A stretch of DNA of 64,000 bases from Micromonospora alfalfae (GTDB lineage: Bacteria; Actinomycetota; Actinomycetes; Mycobacteriales; Micromonosporaceae): assembly GCF_022230925.1 (NCBI RefSeq), contig NZ_JAKKFH010000030.1, positions 1 through 64,000 of the forward strand, read 5' to 3'. Shown one piece after another: positions 63,174 through 64,000 of this stretch (positions within the stretch are counted from its first letter, which is position 1; each line of letters starts with the position of its first letter). Made by a program: the position numbers and the translations under genes. Under the pieces are notes generated by a model. The model saw only the letters and a list, made by a program, of their open reading frames with translations. It ran no database searches and had not been told where the DNA came from.

Positions 63174-64000
63174 TCAGTCGGCGCGTCGGCCCAGTGCGTC
63201 GAGTTCGCGTAGCCCCGGGGTCCGCTGGATCACCGCGGTGAAGCTGACCTTCTCGCTGGCGGCGGTGAGCCCGGCCAGGACGGCGAGCAGACCGGCCCGG
63301 CCGAGTGGGCCGGTACGGGCGGCGAGCGCGACGCCGAGGACCGCACCGAGCGCGTTCGCGCCACTGTCGCCGAGCATCACGTCCTCGGCCAGGTCGTCGC
63401 GGAGCAGGCCGGCGGCGGCGCCGGCCGCGCCCGCGGCGATCCCGCCCTGCGGGCCGCCGGTCAGCGGCGCGGCGAGCAGCAGCCCGGATTTGAGGGCGCG
63501 GCCCGGCCGCAGGTCGAGCAGGTTGAGCAGGTTGGCCGTGCCGGCGATCACGCCGGCGCCGAGCAGCACGTCGACACCCCGGCCGAACGCACCGTGCCGC
63601 TGCCGGCGCGGGTGCGCGGCGACCCGGGAGTCGGCGGCGAGCAGCGCGGCGGCGCCCAGCCCGGCGGCGCCCACCCCGACGACCTTGACCAGACCGGCGG
63701 TGACCCGCCCCTCGCGCAGCGCGGCGAGGTGCCCGGCGAAGCCCTTGGCAGTCTTCTGCTCCGGCCGCGCGCCGACCACGTCGTCGTACAGGCCGACGCC
63801 GCCCGCGCCGAGACCGGCGACCACTGCGGCCCCACCGGCGGCACCGCCGGTGGCACCGAACGCACCGGCGGCGGCAGCGCCGGCGGCGAGCGCCGGCCCG
63901 GCGGCCAGGCTCACCGTGCGGCCACGGAAGTTGGTGCGCTCCAGCGCGGGGCCGGCCGGCGAGGTGCGCGCCTCACGCAGCGCGTAGCGTGCCGCCGCGG
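63174..64000 (-). CDS. MraY-like (GT4 phospho-sugar transferase) membrane protein, 5' end outside the window
   Basis: The frame is open to the right edge; at least 274 codons, with ALERTNFRGRTVSLAAGPAL before the first internal GTG. It has hydrophobic segments throughout and GLYDDVVGARPEQKTAKG and MLGDSGANALGAVLGV, the two conserved Asp regions of the MraY/WecA polyprenyl-phosphate transferase family. It ends ELDALGRRAD one base before murJ starts. Its substrate is likely an envelope precursor, not lipid I of the main pathway. Confidence 0.78.
   Translation of the reverse strand, partial: AAARYALREARTSPAGPALERTNFRGRTVSLAAGPALAAGAAAAGAFGATGGAAGGAAVVAGLGAGGVGLYDDVVGARPEQKTAKGFAGHLAALREGRVTAGLVKVVGVGAAGLGAAALLAADSRVAAHPRRQRHGAFGRGVDVLLGAGVIAGTANLLNLLDLRPGRALKSGLLLAAPLTGGPQGGIAAGAAGAAAGLLRDDLAEDVMLGDSGANALGAVLGVALAARTGPLGRAGLLAVLAGLTAASEKVSFTAVIQRTPGLRELDALGRRAD

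Overview
The window is high-GC actinobacterial DNA. The syntenic block der-cmk-rluB-scpB-scpA-parA-xerD-ald ... NUDIX-pyrG ... glycosyltransferase-murJ at about 46.1-64 kb, together with the style of the accessory genes, suggests a Micromonospora-like member of the Micromonosporaceae. This is an inference from gene order and protein character; no database search was possible.

Layout. (1) 1-3.1 kb: the right end of an integrative element, with a truncated replication initiator, an excisionase, an integrase and a tRNA-Pro 3'-end att remnant. A roughly 250-bp-arm palindrome carrying tail-to-tail copies of an HNH-nuclease gene breaks it. (2) 3.1-28.1 kb: an accretion island with no integrase of its own. 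It is marked by four diverged copies of an att-arm-like sequence (about 3.1, 9.0, 15.0 and 24.2 kb). Its contents are small zinc-ribbon and CbrC proteins, a PucR-type regulator, a secreted protein, an Mrr-like nuclease next to a possible HEPN/Abi protein, an HNH nuclease flanked by direct repeats, and a six-gene operon at 15.6-23.9 kb. It also holds transposon scars (IS5, IS701-like, IS6) and gene debris (GH18 chitinase, SAVED domain, MetH). (3) 28.1-45.95 kb: a pSAM2/AICE-type integrative conjugative element in tRNA-Pro(GGG). Its 43-bp att core is repeated at both ends and matching integrase arm sites flank it. It carries a PD-(D/E)XK nuclease plus DndB-like pair, a GntR regulator plus HAD phosphatase, transfer genes (a SpdB-like gene with an amber stop, and TraB), prim-pol and DUF3987 replication genes, an iteron field, xis and int. 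(4) 46.1-64 kb: the chromosomal backbone for translation, chromosome segregation, nucleotide metabolism and cell-wall synthesis, all in long minus-strand runs except for one TM2 protein.

The most interesting object is the minus-strand operon 23853-15613. It encodes a CCA-enzyme-like nucleotidyltransferase, an unrecognised 424-aa protein, a Lon-type Ser-Lys protease domain fused through one membrane helix to a beta-propeller, a propeller-like lipoprotein, an S-4TM pore-forming-effector homologue, and a second lipoprotein. Four of the five junctions are either 4-bp overlaps or a 13-bp gap; the fifth gap is 29 bp. The operon lies between two closely similar ~260-bp direct repeats, so it looks like a mobile cassette. 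A sensor-protease-pore conflict system is the simplest reading, but it is inferred from domains and not demonstrated.

The AICE genes fit the usual logic of the class. The GntR repressor has three operator-like sites in its divergent promoter region. TraB drives double-stranded DNA transfer. The prim-pol and DUF3987 proteins, with the GTTGACA iterons, would replicate the excised circle. Xis and Int excise and integrate at tRNA-Pro.
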